Shown here in pieces: positions 14,351-24,092 of a stretch of DNA of 64,000 nucleotides. Source of the DNA: Aphrocallistes beatrix (Eukaryota; Porifera; Hexactinellida; Sceptrulophora; Aphrocallistidae); the NCBI GenBank assembly GCA_963281255.1, contig OY725492.1, positions 310,001-374,000 on the forward strand, written 5' to 3'. The position numbers and the translations under genes are program-made. Position 1 is the first letter of the stretch, and the number at the start of each line of letters is the position of its first letter. The notes below the pieces were generated by a model. The model worked only from the letters and a program-made list of their open reading frames with translations. It was not told where the DNA came from and ran no database searches.

Positions 14351-17250
14351 TCATGGAGGAGGGGCACTCGGTTCCACAGGTGGAGAGATACTGAGAGCTG
14401 CTAGCTGGTCAGAAGGGATATTACCAGCAGACTCAGGTCCCACTTGTGGATATGGGGGTTGACCTGTAGGGGGTACCCCTTGTGGATATGGGGACTGTCC
14501 TGTAGGGGGTACCCCTTGTGGATACGGGGACTGTCCTGTAGGGGGCACTCCTTGTGGATACGGGGACTGTCCTGTAGGGGGTACCCCTTGTGGATACGGG
14601 GACTGTCCTGTAGGGGGTACCCCTTGTGGATAAGGGGACTGTCCTGTAGGGGGTACCCCTTGTGGATATGGGGACTGTCCTGTAGGGGGTACCCCTTGTG
14701 GATATGGGGACTGTCCTTGGACATTGGAATAAGGTCCCTGCCCCATGACTCCGGGGTAACCTGGTTGCACTGGTGCTCCTGCATAAGGAGGCTGGCCAGC
14801 AGCAACGCCGGGGTACCCCGGTTGTTGGTAAGGGGGCTGTCCTTGGGCTGGTGGGTACTGTGGGTAGCCTCCTGACGGATCAGCTACTGAACTGAATGAG
14901 TGTAAAGTTTGTAGCTTGAAAGACCTTGGAGCAGGAGGTCGAGGTTGAATGCCCCTTACACTCATATACTTCATTATCTGTCCTGGCATTTCAGCCAACA
15001 CCTCTTTAGATAGAGTAAAGTTGTTCCTCCCACTCTTCACCTCTCGAAGTGGAACGAACTGAACGATGTCCCTATATTCATTTGGATATAAATCCGATGG
15101 ATCGAAATCTGGGGCCGTATTCACTAAGAGCTTAAGTTCGATCTTAAGTCGTATTCACTAATGCTATTTTTTGTGCAGCTCCTATTACAGGAGATCCCTT
15201 ATGGATGGTGTACGTCTGTCCAGACGTTTTCGAAAAATCTACTGGACCAATGTGTATCAAACTTGCAACAGAATTCTTTATATGGTGTAGACTTATAAGG
15301 TAACGATTATTCATATTTTCGCACCTTCCCTCAAAACATGTCAACCAAAGGTATATAGTGGAGTTCGCTTATTAGCAACTCCCTTATTAGCAAAATTGCT
15401 CTATTAGCAACCAATATTCAGGTCCCAGGTGAAGATTTTGTGTTAATTATGTTCCCCTATTAGCAAATTCGTGTATTAGCAACCATTTTGTGAGCAAAAC
15501 TCGAGTTGCTAATAAGCGAATTCCACTGTATATGCTTTACAAAGAGACAGTATATTTTGATCAGAAAATATGTAGAATTTTGTTCAGAAAACCAATGTAG
15601 AACTTTGATTGGAAATGTGGAATTTGTATTAATTAGTATTGAAATTCTACATTTCTGATCAAAGTTCTACATTGGTTTTCTAATCAAAATTCTACATATT
15701 TTCTGATAAAAAATCTCATAGTTTTATATATGGAAAATTCCCATTGTGGTAACCAAGTGGGATATAGTGAATGAATGAATATATTTCTGTTGTAGCCCAA
15801 CTTACCGAAACATTGGTTTATTGGTCTTACTGTGAGTAAGAGGGATATCATCTGCGTCCAGAGTACGCATATTAGTAAAATCCGCCCCTCCCACCCCTAC
15901 GATTATAATGGAAAGTGGGAGCTGAGAAGACTCCACTATGAGGTCAGCAGATTGTTTCATATCATTGATGACGCCATCAGTAATTATCAGCAGAATTGTA
16001 TAGGAATATGAACTAACTTGACTTTGTGTTACGGAAATAGCGTATTGTAAAATCTCCGAGAAGAGAGTTGGCCCTGAAAGACGAGCTACATTCAGGGTCT
16101 GTTTATATGCAGCAACTAGACCCTCTACTCCCTGGACGTCAGGGTTCACTTGTCCATTTAAATTGAAGCAATGATAAGGAGTGTCGTAATTCGGCGGTAA
16201 TTTAGCACCGAAACCAAAAGCAGGAATCAGACCATCTGAATCATATGGCGCCAAAACAGATCCAACCGACTTGATCGCTTCGAGGTATTCATTGTCCTGA
16301 GTACCGAGATAATGGAGTGAACGGTGGTCTAAAGGATTTCCATTCGAGCCTGTGAAGTCTATCGCTGTTATCAATGATATCTGCAAACCACCCTTCAAAT
16401 GTTCCAGGAAGGTGTCTGTTTGTATGAGATCTATCTCTGTGAAAATAAACAGACCAGAATGGTTGTATTTTTTGCCTTTTTTCTTCTTAATTTGATCATT
16501 GATCAATAGAAACTCTTTCTTGCCATTGCCTAGAGGACTTATTTCACGGAAACAAGTTTGAAACATCCCAATAAGGTCAGGAGATCCAGAAGAATCCCAG
16601 TCGTAGACGGAGAACGTCAACGGCAGAGAGATATCTCCAGAACATAGAGATGTTAGATCAAGCTCAAAGGGCTTCCATTGAGGGTTGAGTGTGTTTTTAA
16701 TCACTTCGGATTTGTAGACGAGAACAGGACGACCGGTTTCTCGTGGTCTATGTATTTCCAAATATGGATCGGATTTCCCGAACAAATCCTTCTTGTCAAC
16801 ATTCGTGCATTTTATACGGAACCTTGCTTTCTGCTTCGCTTCTGGTTGCTCTTCAGCTTTTAGTGTAATCTTTCCAGCTGACTTACCCTTATTCTTTAAA
16901 TCAAATGTCACTGCTTCGCCCGAACTCGCGATTTCCGCTAGCCTCAACATGACATAGCCTTGCATATCACTCTTCTTAGGTCCATCATAATCTTCAACGC
17001 TAAATTTCACAATCTGTTCTTCTTCGAAATTGTACCGAGCTAGAATCGTTTTCTGGAAAACTGGATTCTGATCGTCTTTAATTGTTTCAGTGCGTCCTAT
17101 CTCGCGGTAGGATCTTCCCTCCTGGAGGTATAAAATGCAGAACGGATCACTTTTCGACAAAAGATCTTTTCTAATGAGTGCTTTACAAGATATTGATATC
17201 TCAACCAGGGATGTGCAGTCTTCTTTGTAGTTGAATGGTTGACATGCCAT
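14351..17250 (-). CDS. Copine with repetitive Pro/Tyr/Gln tail
   Basis: The main exon is 15806-17250 (ATG at 17250; MACQPF). It encodes C2A (SKSDPFCILYLQ, RTETIKDDQNPVF) and C2B (KKDLFGKSDPYLEIH, SEVIKNTLNPQWKPF) domains with their calcium-binding aspartates, then the copine von Willebrand A-like domain (LLIITDGVIND, IIVGVGGADF, LDADDIPLT). An exon beginning near 15108 carries the conserved end of that domain (EYRDIVQFVPLREV, LAEMPGQIMKYM, RGIQPRPP), followed by a tail of about eight 12-residue repeats (GQSPYPQGVPPT) and a stop at 14351. Copines bind membranes in response to calcium and recruit targets. The 15806 donor and 15108 acceptor do not match in phase, so a small exon, a non-canonical site or a sequence error lies between. 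Human copines usually lack such a repetitive tail. Confidence 0.88.
14453..14720 (-). repeat. 36-bp coding tandem repeat (GQSPYPQGVPPT)
   Basis: Seven near-identical 36-bp units and a decayed eighth (GQPPYPQVGPES) in the copine tail. All three frames of both strands stay open through it, which explains long shadow frames here. Confidence 0.92.
15354..15532. mobile_element. Pogo/Tc1-like MITE with TA ends (TAGCAA family)
   Basis: Terminal inverted repeats of about 25 bp: left end reads GTGGAGTTCGCTTATTAGCA and the right end is its near-perfect complement, closing with CCACTGTATA. Internal half-copies of the end motif (CTTATTAGCAA, TATTAGCAA) recur. There is no coding capacity. TA at both borders fits Tc1/mariner-superfamily insertion. 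It lies between the two mapped copine exons. Confidence 0.75.
15547..15715. repeat. Palindromic repeat in the copine intron
   Basis: A ~75-bp arm (AGAATTTTGTTCAGAAAACC, ACCAATGTAGAACTTTGAT) is followed by its inverted copy around a short spacer holding TTTGTATTAATTAGTATTGAA. Part of the same sequence (TTTGTATTAATTAG, ATTGAAATTCTA, TTCTGATCAAA) reappears split at 41510-41645, so this is a dispersed family. Confidence 0.65.
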
Positions 17251-17399
17251 TCTATTATCAGCTAAAGAGATTGGTAAGATCAAAAGTCAGAGGGCCAAAG
17301 TAATTAGATTGCAAGTTGTTAATGAACCTCAGATCTAATCAATTATTTGTATTTTTAGTTGTTGTTTTAAATTCAATCCAAATAACAAAACTCAAAAAG

Positions 17400-17405
17400 T
17401 TTATT
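17400..17405 (-). terminator. Poly(A) signal of hydrophobic-repeat gene A
   Basis: AATAAA on the minus strand, ~170 nt after the stop. The homologous AATAAA of copy B is at 19667-19672. Their conservation supports transcription of the minus strand. Confidence 0.5.
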
Positions 17406-17573
17406 AAGGTTTAAATAAAATAAAATGTTACATCTCAATTGGAGAGCACTTACTACGTAATTACAAAATATCCATACTTACGTATACAGTACAAAACATC
17501 CAAAACTTGGTATATAAAAATATACAATTGCATACACATCAAAATGTTAATTAGTTCAGATTTTTAATTCTTT

Positions 17574-18509
17574 TCAAAGCCAACTTCCTCGTACTGTCAA
17601 TATTTGGAATATAATGTTTTCAATGAAAGAGCAGGCCCGCGGTATAACATATCTAATCAATATATATATCATCCCCAGGACGACAATTAGTGTGGGTAAC
17701 CCTATCATCAACAGGAAAGAAACCACTGTGGATAATCCAATTGTCAGGATGCCAGCTACTACGGGAAACCCTATCATTGTCAGGAGACAAGCTGCTATGA
17801 CCAATCCAATTGCCAGGATGCCGGAAAAAACGCAAGCTGTTGTAGGCAATCCCACCGCTAAGGCACAACCTGCTGAGGCTAATCCGATTGCCAACACTCC
17901 AACCAAGACACAACCTGCAGTAGGTAGTCCTATCGATGCTAGAACACCAACTGCGATGACTGCTCCTATCGCAAGGACACAGGCGGTTGTAGGTAATCCT
18001 ACCACTAGGGCACAACTTACTGCGGCTAATCCGATCGCCAGCACTCCAACCAAGACACAACCTGCAGTAGGTAGTCCTATCGATGCTAGAACACCAACTG
18101 CGATGACTGCTCCTATCGCAAGGACACAGGCGGTTGTAGGTAATCCTACCACTAGGGCACAACTTACTGCGGCTAATCCGATTGCCAACACTCCAACCAA
18201 GACACAACCTGCAGTAGGTAGTCCTATCGATGCTAGAACACCAACTGCGATGACTGCTCCTATCGCAAGGACACAGGCGGTTGTAGGTAATCCTACCACT
18301 AGGGCACAACTTACTGTGGCTAATCCGATCGCCAGCACTCCAGCCAAGACAAAACCTGCTGTAGATAGCCCCATCAATGCTAGAGCACCAACTGTGATGA
18401 CTGCTCCGATCGCCAGAACTGCGCTGGCTGGAGGTAATCCGATTGCCAGGGCAGCTGCTATGCCCAATGGTATTGTCACTGCTAATGGTATTAGCAGGAA
18501 AACCGGCAT
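17574..18509 (-). CDS. Hydrophobic 49-residue-repeat membrane protein, copy A
   Basis: An intact 311-residue frame, almost entirely Ala/Val/Gly/Leu/Ile with recurring GLPT(A/T). The core is three near-identical 49-residue repeats (147 bp) flanked by diverged units; each unit holds two or more segments long enough to cross a membrane (TACVLAIGAVIAVGVLASIG, AGCVLVGVLAIGLAAVSCAL). The C-terminal ~30 residues become ordinary (GMIYILIRYVIPRACSFIEN, ends VRGSWL). I recognise no family. The minus strand is favoured because the relatives at 21.9-24.4 kb are open only there, an AATAAA (reading RC at 17400-17405) follows the stop by ~170 nt, and a TAG acceptor precedes the ATG by 11 nt; the opposite strand is also open through the repeats. 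Function unknown. Confidence 0.6.
   Translation of the reverse strand: MPVFLLIPLAVTIPLGIAAALAIGLPPASAVLAIGAVITVGALALMGLSTAGFVLAGVLAIGLATVSCALVVGLPTTACVLAIGAVIAVGVLASIGLPTAGCVLVGVLAIGLAAVSCALVVGLPTTACVLAIGAVIAVGVLASIGLPTAGCVLVGVLAIGLAAVSCALVVGLPTTACVLAIGAVIAVGVLASIGLPTAGCVLVGVLAIGLASAGCALAVGLPTTACVFSGILAIGLVIAACLLTMIGFPVVAGILTIGLSTVVSFLLMIGLPTLIVVLGMIYILIRYVIPRACSFIENIIFQILTVRGSWL
17880..18340. repeat. 147-bp tandem repeat in copy A
   Basis: Landmark CCTGCAGTAGGTAGTCC occurs at 17914, 18061 and 18208, exactly 147 bp apart (49 codons), with almost no differences between units. Partial, older units lie on both sides. The same array is present at 20130-20560. Confidence 0.93.
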
Positions 18510-19793
18510 CGACTCCTACTCTAATTTTATAGTGAAAGAAGAAATTTCATTAAAAAGAGCCCCCTACAGCCTGGATAGAAGAGTGTGCTTCCACACTTCT
18601 TGAGATGAGAATGCAACATTTTTTCACCAATAGTAAATTGCATCAATTACTTTTACGATAAAACGTGAATTTAACTTTTTTTGCGGTGTCATCACGATGA
18701 CGTCACTTTAATATTATAGACTTTCATACTGAACATTTGATTAAACATGGCCTACTATACATAAGGATTCGTAGAACTTGCGGATTTTGGACTAGGGATG
18801 CGGTAAAAGATGGTCGAACTAATACATGAGCTAGCTTAAATCATTAACCACGCAGAATAGAGCTTAGGAATGTATTATCAGCATATATAAATATGGTATC
18901 AAAGTACCCATATTCATTGCAAAAATTTTGAATCTTTGATTAGTCATCATATGATTGCGCAACAGTTATATTTGTGACGAATTTAGTGATTTTCAGAGCC
19001 AGTTCAAGGAAACCCATCACAGCTCAGTTCTATGCGAAAAATGTTATATTAAAAACACTTAGAAGTGTCCTTAAACCAGCTCTGAAAATCACTAAATTCG
19101 TCACAAATATAGCCTGAAGTGTAACGATGACCAATCAAAATTTTAGCAATGGATAGGAGTACTTTGATACCATATTATATATGTTGGCAATACACTCCTA
19201 AGCTCTATTCTGAGTGGTTAAAACACCCTATTTAGCCTTGGGGTATATGTATATTTAAAGATATATCCCACACTTTTAGGGTTTCCCCACCCAAAATGAC
19301 CGGAAATGAGTTAACAAAATTCCTAGTCCTAATCGGGTTTAATGATTTAAGTCAGTTCATATGTTTCAAAATCTTAAATTTGCAGAAAAGTGTTTTCATT
19401 TTCTGACGCCTAAGAATTAATTGCCTCCTTTTTCAAATGACTGGTTTTGAATTGCCATAAAATCGTGTTGTTGCCTTTCGGGATAATTTATGGCGTTTTA
19501 AGTCGAAACTAGTAAGAAATTCGGAAAACTAAAACGTCATTACTCGAAAATCGATTTTTATCGCAATTCTGAACCAGTCATTCGAAGGAATTTAGTTCAT
19601 GGAGATCATAAAATGTGTTGTTTAGTGTTGTTTTCGAATAATACCCAAATAACAAAGTTCAAAAAGTTTATTAAATTAAGATTTAAAGAAAATAAAATTT
19701 TACATCTCAAAATGTCTAAAAAATGGCCTAATTTGGTATTAAAATATACAATTGTACATCAAAATGTTAATTAGTTCAGATCTTTAATACTTC
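18510..19793. other. Spacer between hydrophobic-repeat copies; holds a long inverted repeat
   Basis: No gene is visible. It contains the 18844-19220 inverted-repeat element and, near 19255-19345, a partial copy of the CCGGAAATGAG interspersed family. The last ~140 bp are the 3' region of copy B, homologous to the 3' region of copy A. Confidence 0.6.
18844..19220. mobile_element. Inverted-repeat MITE, ~380 bp
   Basis: The left end TTAACCACGCAGAATAGAGC is matched by the inverted right end (GCTCTATTCTGAGTGGTTA). Much of the interior is also self-complementary, including a ~35-bp arm around GTGACGAATTTAGTGATTTT and its complement. It has no open frame. The superfamily is not clear from the ends. 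Confidence 0.7.
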
Positions 19794-20726
19794 TCAAAGC
19801 CAACTTCCTCGTGATGTCAATATTTGGAATATAATGTTTTCAAAGAAAGAGAAGGCTTGCGGTATACCATATCTAATGAATATATACACCATCCCCAGGA
19901 CGACGATTAGTGTGGGTAATCCTATCATCAACAGGAAACAAACGGTTGTGGATAATCCTATTGCCAGGATGCCCGCTACCACGGGAAATCCTATCATTGT
20001 CAGGAGACAAGCAGCTATGACCAATCCAATTGCCAGAATGCCCGAAAAAACGCAAGCTGTTGTAGGCAATCCCACCGCTAAGGCACAACCTGCTGAGGCT
20101 AATCCAAACGCCAACACTCCAACCAAGACACAACCTGCAGTAGGTAGTCCTATCGATGCTAGAACACCAACTGCGATGACTGCTCCTATCGCAAGGACAC
20201 AGGCGGTTGTAGGTAATCCTACCACTAGGGCACAACTTACTGCGGCTAATCCGATCGCCAGCACTCCAACCAAGACACAACCTGCAGTAGGTAGTCCTAT
20301 CGATGCTAGAACACCAACTGCGATGACTGCTCCTATCGCAAGGACACAGGCGGTTGTAGGTAATCCTACCACTAGGGCACAACTTACTGCGGCTAATCCG
20401 ATTGCCAACACTCCAACCAAGACACAACCTGCAGTAGGTAGTCCTATCGATGCTAGAACACCAACTGCGATGACTGCTCCTATCGCAAGGACACAGGCGG
20501 TTGTAGGTAATCCTACCACTAGGGCACAACTTACTGTGGCTAATCCGATCGCCAGCACTCCAGCCAAGACAAAACCTGCTGTAGACAGCCCCATCAATGC
20601 TAGAGCACCAACTGTGATGACTGCTCCGATCGCCAGGACAGAAGCGACTGTAGGTAATCCGATTGCCAGGGAAGCTGCTATGCTCAATGGTATTACCATG
20701 GCAAATGGTACCAGAACAACCTCCAT
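19794..20726 (-). CDS. Hydrophobic 49-residue-repeat membrane protein, copy B
   Basis: A 310-residue paralogue of copy A. The repeat core (three 147-bp units) is almost base-for-base the same as in copy A, while the first ~30 residues (MEVVLVPFAMVIPLSIAASL) and the last ~60 have diverged moderately, and changes there keep hydrophobicity (I/V, L/F, C/F). The C-terminus again ends in RGSWL. Shared 3' sequence extends past the AATAAA (RC at 19667-19672), so the unit duplicated with its flank. A TAG acceptor lies 11 nt before the ATG. The identical cores beside diverged ends suggest ongoing gene conversion or array homogenisation. Function unknown. Confidence 0.6.
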   Translation of the reverse strand: MEVVLVPFAMVIPLSIAASLAIGLPTVASVLAIGAVITVGALALMGLSTAGFVLAGVLAIGLATVSCALVVGLPTTACVLAIGAVIAVGVLASIGLPTAGCVLVGVLAIGLAAVSCALVVGLPTTACVLAIGAVIAVGVLASIGLPTAGCVLVGVLAIGLAAVSCALVVGLPTTACVLAIGAVIAVGVLASIGLPTAGCVLVGVLAFGLASAGCALAVGLPTTACVFSGILAIGLVIAACLLTMIGFPVVAGILAIGLSTTVCFLLMIGLPTLIVVLGMVYIFIRYGIPQAFSFFENIIFQILTSRGSWL

Positions 20727-20991
20727 CGGCTACTACTCTAATTTTATAGTGAAAGAAGAAATTTCATTATTGAAGAGCCCTACAGAAGGGATGGAAGTGT
20801 TCTTCCACATTTTCTGAGGTGAGAATGCAACATTTCTGTAGTGTCACCAACTCAACAATGTGGAAACGCACTCATCTCGTGTCTCTCGTTAGGGGGGCTT
20901 ATTATGATATACTTTTAAGATAAACCGTGGATATCATTCTTTTACGGTGTCAAATAGTGACGTCACCTTAAGATTGTAGAGATTTTTTTAA

Positions 20992-21340
20992 TAAAGACTT
21001 GAAGTTGTTCGTGAAGGTGAGAAACTGAGAAGGTGAAAAGATAAGAGAGGAGACAATTCCGTGCCGATCGGCGCGAAAAAGAAAAATAGGGCTTTTTTTG
21101 CAATTTTAAATTTGAACTCGGGTGTAATTATATACCTATGTAACATTTTATTTATACAGTATAATATATATAAATAAAATGTTACATGGGTATATAATTT
21201 ATATAATTATGCCAAAGGGCTCAAAATCTTAAGGTTGCTATTTTTTTTGTTTTTGCGCCGATCGAAATGGAATTGTCTCCTCTTTTATATTCTTACCTCT
21301 TCTCAGCTTCTCACCTTCACGAACAACTTCAAGTCTTTAT
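20992..21340. mobile_element. Long inverted-repeat MITE, ~350 bp
   Basis: The left arm begins AAAGACTTGAAGTTGTTCGT and the right arm ends with its complement (ACGAACAACTTCAAGTCTTT). The arms run over 100 bp each and meet at an AT-rich palindromic centre (TAACATTTTATTTATA and complement). GCCGATCGGCGC / GCGCCGATCG lies in the arms. No coding capacity. Confidence 0.8.
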
Positions 21341-21869
21341 TTCCAAAACCCTATGGAAGGAATTACAGCCCGCTGGCCGGACACCAACATTGGTTAGAAC
21401 TATGCACCTATACTGTTAGACCGTATGTAGTAAAATCTATGTGTGATCCTACATAATAGTATATAGGAAGCACACTAAAATATCGCAATAGGGTTCTACA
21501 TTGCGAATTGCGATTTCAAGATGCTAAATCCTTACTTGACAAAAATTTCTTAAAATTTCTAGAAAGGTCTCTAAATAGAACCTAAGCCCCCAAGTTAAAT
21601 GGAATAATGATATTTATATACAGAACATAATCGAGGTATTAAAAAAATTACATATACGCAATTACTACTTTACAAACCTAACTGCATCTTGAAAATAAAA
21701 AATGCTTAAACTCATGTGTATTGATTCTTGGGTATACTAAAGTGTTTAAAATTGAATATTGATTACATTTTAAATGGAAAATAAGCTATTTATACAAAAT
21801 ATTCTAAAATGGATAATCCATATATCAAATATACTACATTCAAACATCAAACAAAATGTTAAAATTAGT

Positions 21870-22078
21870 TCAGCGCTTCAACAATCTTATGTAGATCCGT
21901 TTATAGCAGCAATAAGCCCCTACCAACACACAAACTGTTGTAGCTATCACTATCATCGGTAGTATACAAAATGTTGTGGATAATCCTATCATAATGATAC
22001 AAGCTGCTGCTGGCAATCCTACTACCAGGATGCAAGCTACTGCGGCCAACCCTATCACCAGGACAACCTCCAGGATAA
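21870..22078 (-). pseudogene. Short relative of the hydrophobic-repeat proteins, start disrupted
   Basis: A hydrophobic frame of about 69 codons (IGLAAVACILVVGLPAAACI, then ITMIGLSTT-like units, ending YIRLLKR) clearly belongs with copies A and B. No ATG opens this frame. The TAG|ATG at 22077 is one base out of frame and stops after ten codons, so either a base was lost or the ATG is in an upstream exon. The shared 3' sequence (AAAATGTTAAAATTAGTTCAG) supports common origin. I favour a decayed copy. Confidence 0.5.
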
Positions 22079-22554
22079 CTGCTGCATCTAATTGAGTAAA
22101 AGAAATGGATTAATTCTCTTTGAAGGTATCGCAGGAGAGTTCTAAACTCTCGCCATTTGGAAAGATGCTTTCACCAATACACTCACTACCATACCAACTG
22201 CTTTGACTAAATATCTATTGTAGTGAGAGAAAAGGAAGAATAGTTTAAAAATTTGTAATATAATTAAAATTCATTCACATTAACAAAAAATTGCTTAAGG
22301 TGCAAACATAAAACAAGGATTTCCTAGAAAACTGGGCCATATCGGATAAAATCGAACCGGGTTTGCCAGATCACTGTGCCATGAAATGTTGACCCGGTCC
22401 AAGCCTGTAGTGAACAAAAGGTTGCTGCCGCCCTGATATACGTCATATATACTTCCTTCCTCATCCGTACTAGACGTTTCCTACTAAATGCATTAAAAAA
22501 GACTTTTATATGTAATATATCAAGACAAAAAATCGAATAGAGAGTATGGAACAT

Positions 22555-22839
22555 TTATAAGCCAATTCGTTCAATCTCACCCCGGTCTCTTCCTCTAATT
22601 CTAGTCACGCAATAACCGATTATTATATAACAGTAATAAACACTCAGAACACCAAGTGCTGTACCAGATCCTAAGATGGCGGAATAGAGAAACACATCAA
22701 TCTTTGAAGGAAGAACCATCTGGATAGCAGGGAGTGAATCTTTGTTAGGCCCAGCTGTTGCATATCTAAGTCCCAGGAGACTAGCAGTTGCTCCTATTGC
22801 TCCTGCTCCAGTTAATATTGCTGCCGCGAGGAATTCCAT
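22555..22839 (-). CDS. Small two-pass membrane protein, LPSK family member 1
   Basis: 94 residues from ATG 22839 (MEFLAAAILTG). Two hydrophobic segments (residues ~4-24 and ~52-75) flank the motif LPSKIDVFLYSAILGSGTA; the tail is basic/acidic (RIRGRDRGEIERIGL). It is clearly homologous to the next gene (LPSKTDVFFYSATLGFGTA). I recognise no known family. It shares the upstream layout TTAG-ATAT/GTAT-ACAGCA(A/T)TTGG-ATG with its paralogue, again with a splice acceptor just before the start. Confidence 0.6.
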   Translation of the reverse strand: MEFLAAAILTGAGAIGATASLLGLRYATAGPNKDSLPAIQMVLPSKIDVFLYSAILGSGTALGVLSVYYCYIIIGYCVTRIRGRDRGEIERIGL

Positions 22840-23310
22840 ATCCAAATGCTGTATATCTAATATTAAAAGCAGGAATTAACTTGTGAAGATATATACAGTA
22901 GCAGATTTCCAACTTTTATGGTTTCGAATAAAATGACTATCACTACAGGCCCTTCACATCACTCTTGCGAGTTGGCTTTAATTTTGGATCGATTTTATAG
23001 AAATTTTTTTCCTAAAACAAACTGTGTTATATAAATAAACAAAGAAAATCAACAAAAAAGTTGGTAAAATTAATTAATAAAAAAAGAATATACCAAACTA
23101 CCCCAGTTCCAATTCGGGATTTAATTATTAATTAAAAGAAAATGAGATATTTTTTACAAGATAAAAAATAATCACATATACAAATATACATCAGAACATC
23201 AAAAATTATTTTGTATTTCCCAATCCTGCTTATTTTAAGTTCCTAAAGAAAAAAAGATACATTAGATTAGACATCTAAATGCCAAATAGTCAATATTTCA
23301 ATCCTGTCAG

Positions 23311-23556
23311 TCATCGCCCAGGATCTTTCCTTCTCATCTCTTTCACGCTATAATCTATCAGTTTATAACAGCCATAAGCCGCTAGAGCACCAGCGGCTGT
23401 ACCAAATCCTAACGTGGCGGAATAGAAGAACACATCAGTTTTTGAGGGAAGAATAAAATAGGGAACAGGAAGCGAATTTGTGCTAGGCCCAGCTGATGTG
23501 GATGTAAATCCCAGGAAATTAACAGTTCTTTCTTTTAATTCCGCGAGGAATCCCAT
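23311..23556 (-). CDS. Small membrane protein, LPSK family member 2
   Basis: 81 residues from ATG 23556 (MGFLAELKERT). Motif order is as in the previous gene: an STSAGPSTNSLP linker, LPSKTDVFFYSATLGFGTA, one strong membrane segment (AAGALAAYGCYKLI), then a basic tail ending RRKDPGR. The N-terminal hydrophobic segment of member 1 is lost here. Function unknown. Conserved flanks (AATCAC-ATATACAAATA, TTGGAACATCAAAA) match those of neighbours, so these genes arose by local duplication. Confidence 0.6.
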   Translation of the reverse strand: MGFLAELKERTVNFLGFTSTSAGPSTNSLPVPYFILPSKTDVFFYSATLGFGTAAGALAAYGCYKLIDYSVKEMRRKDPGR

Positions 23557-24092
23557 CTCCAATTGCTGTATACCTAATATGATCTTATCGTGATGAAATA
23601 AAGGAACGAATTAATTCGTGAAGATATCACAGTAGCAGAGTTCTTATCTTTTATTTGGAATAAAATGGTTCTCACTACAGACCCCTCACATCTCACAATT
23701 TAGATGGACAGGTACGGATAAACGTTATTAACAAATCTCACTGTCTCACGAGTTGGCTTCAATTTTGATATATTTTATAGAAATTAAATTTAACTTAAAA
23801 AATTAATTGTGTAATAATACAAAGAAAATTAACCAAAAAGTTCTTCAAATTATATGACAAAAAAAAAATACTTAACAACACCAGTTGTAATTCGAAATTT
23901 AATGACTAGGAAATTAACATATTTTTACAAGATAAAAATAATCACATATACAAATAACATTGGAACATCAAAAGTTAATTACTGTGTATTTCTCAATTCT
24001 GCTTATTTTATAAAAGTTTCTAAAGAAAAAAAGGAGACATTAGATTAGACATCTAGTAAATGCCAAATAGTTAATCTTTCAATACTGTCATG

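Noticed and set aside
14444..14875. Long plus-strand and second minus-strand frames with repeated WIWGLSCRGYPL-like units
   Set aside because: Shadow frames of the 36-bp copine repeat; the copine frame continues into a conserved domain.
17880..18340. 147-bp period as a nucleosome-phasing signal
   Set aside because: 147 is 49 codons in an open frame, so the coding explanation is sufficient.
17614..18603. 329-residue plus-strand frame through the hydrophobic repeat (and 19834-20817)
   Set aside because: It stays open because the 147-bp unit lacks stops in several frames. Relatives at 22-24 kb, poly(A) signals and the acceptor-ATG layout all favour the minus strand.
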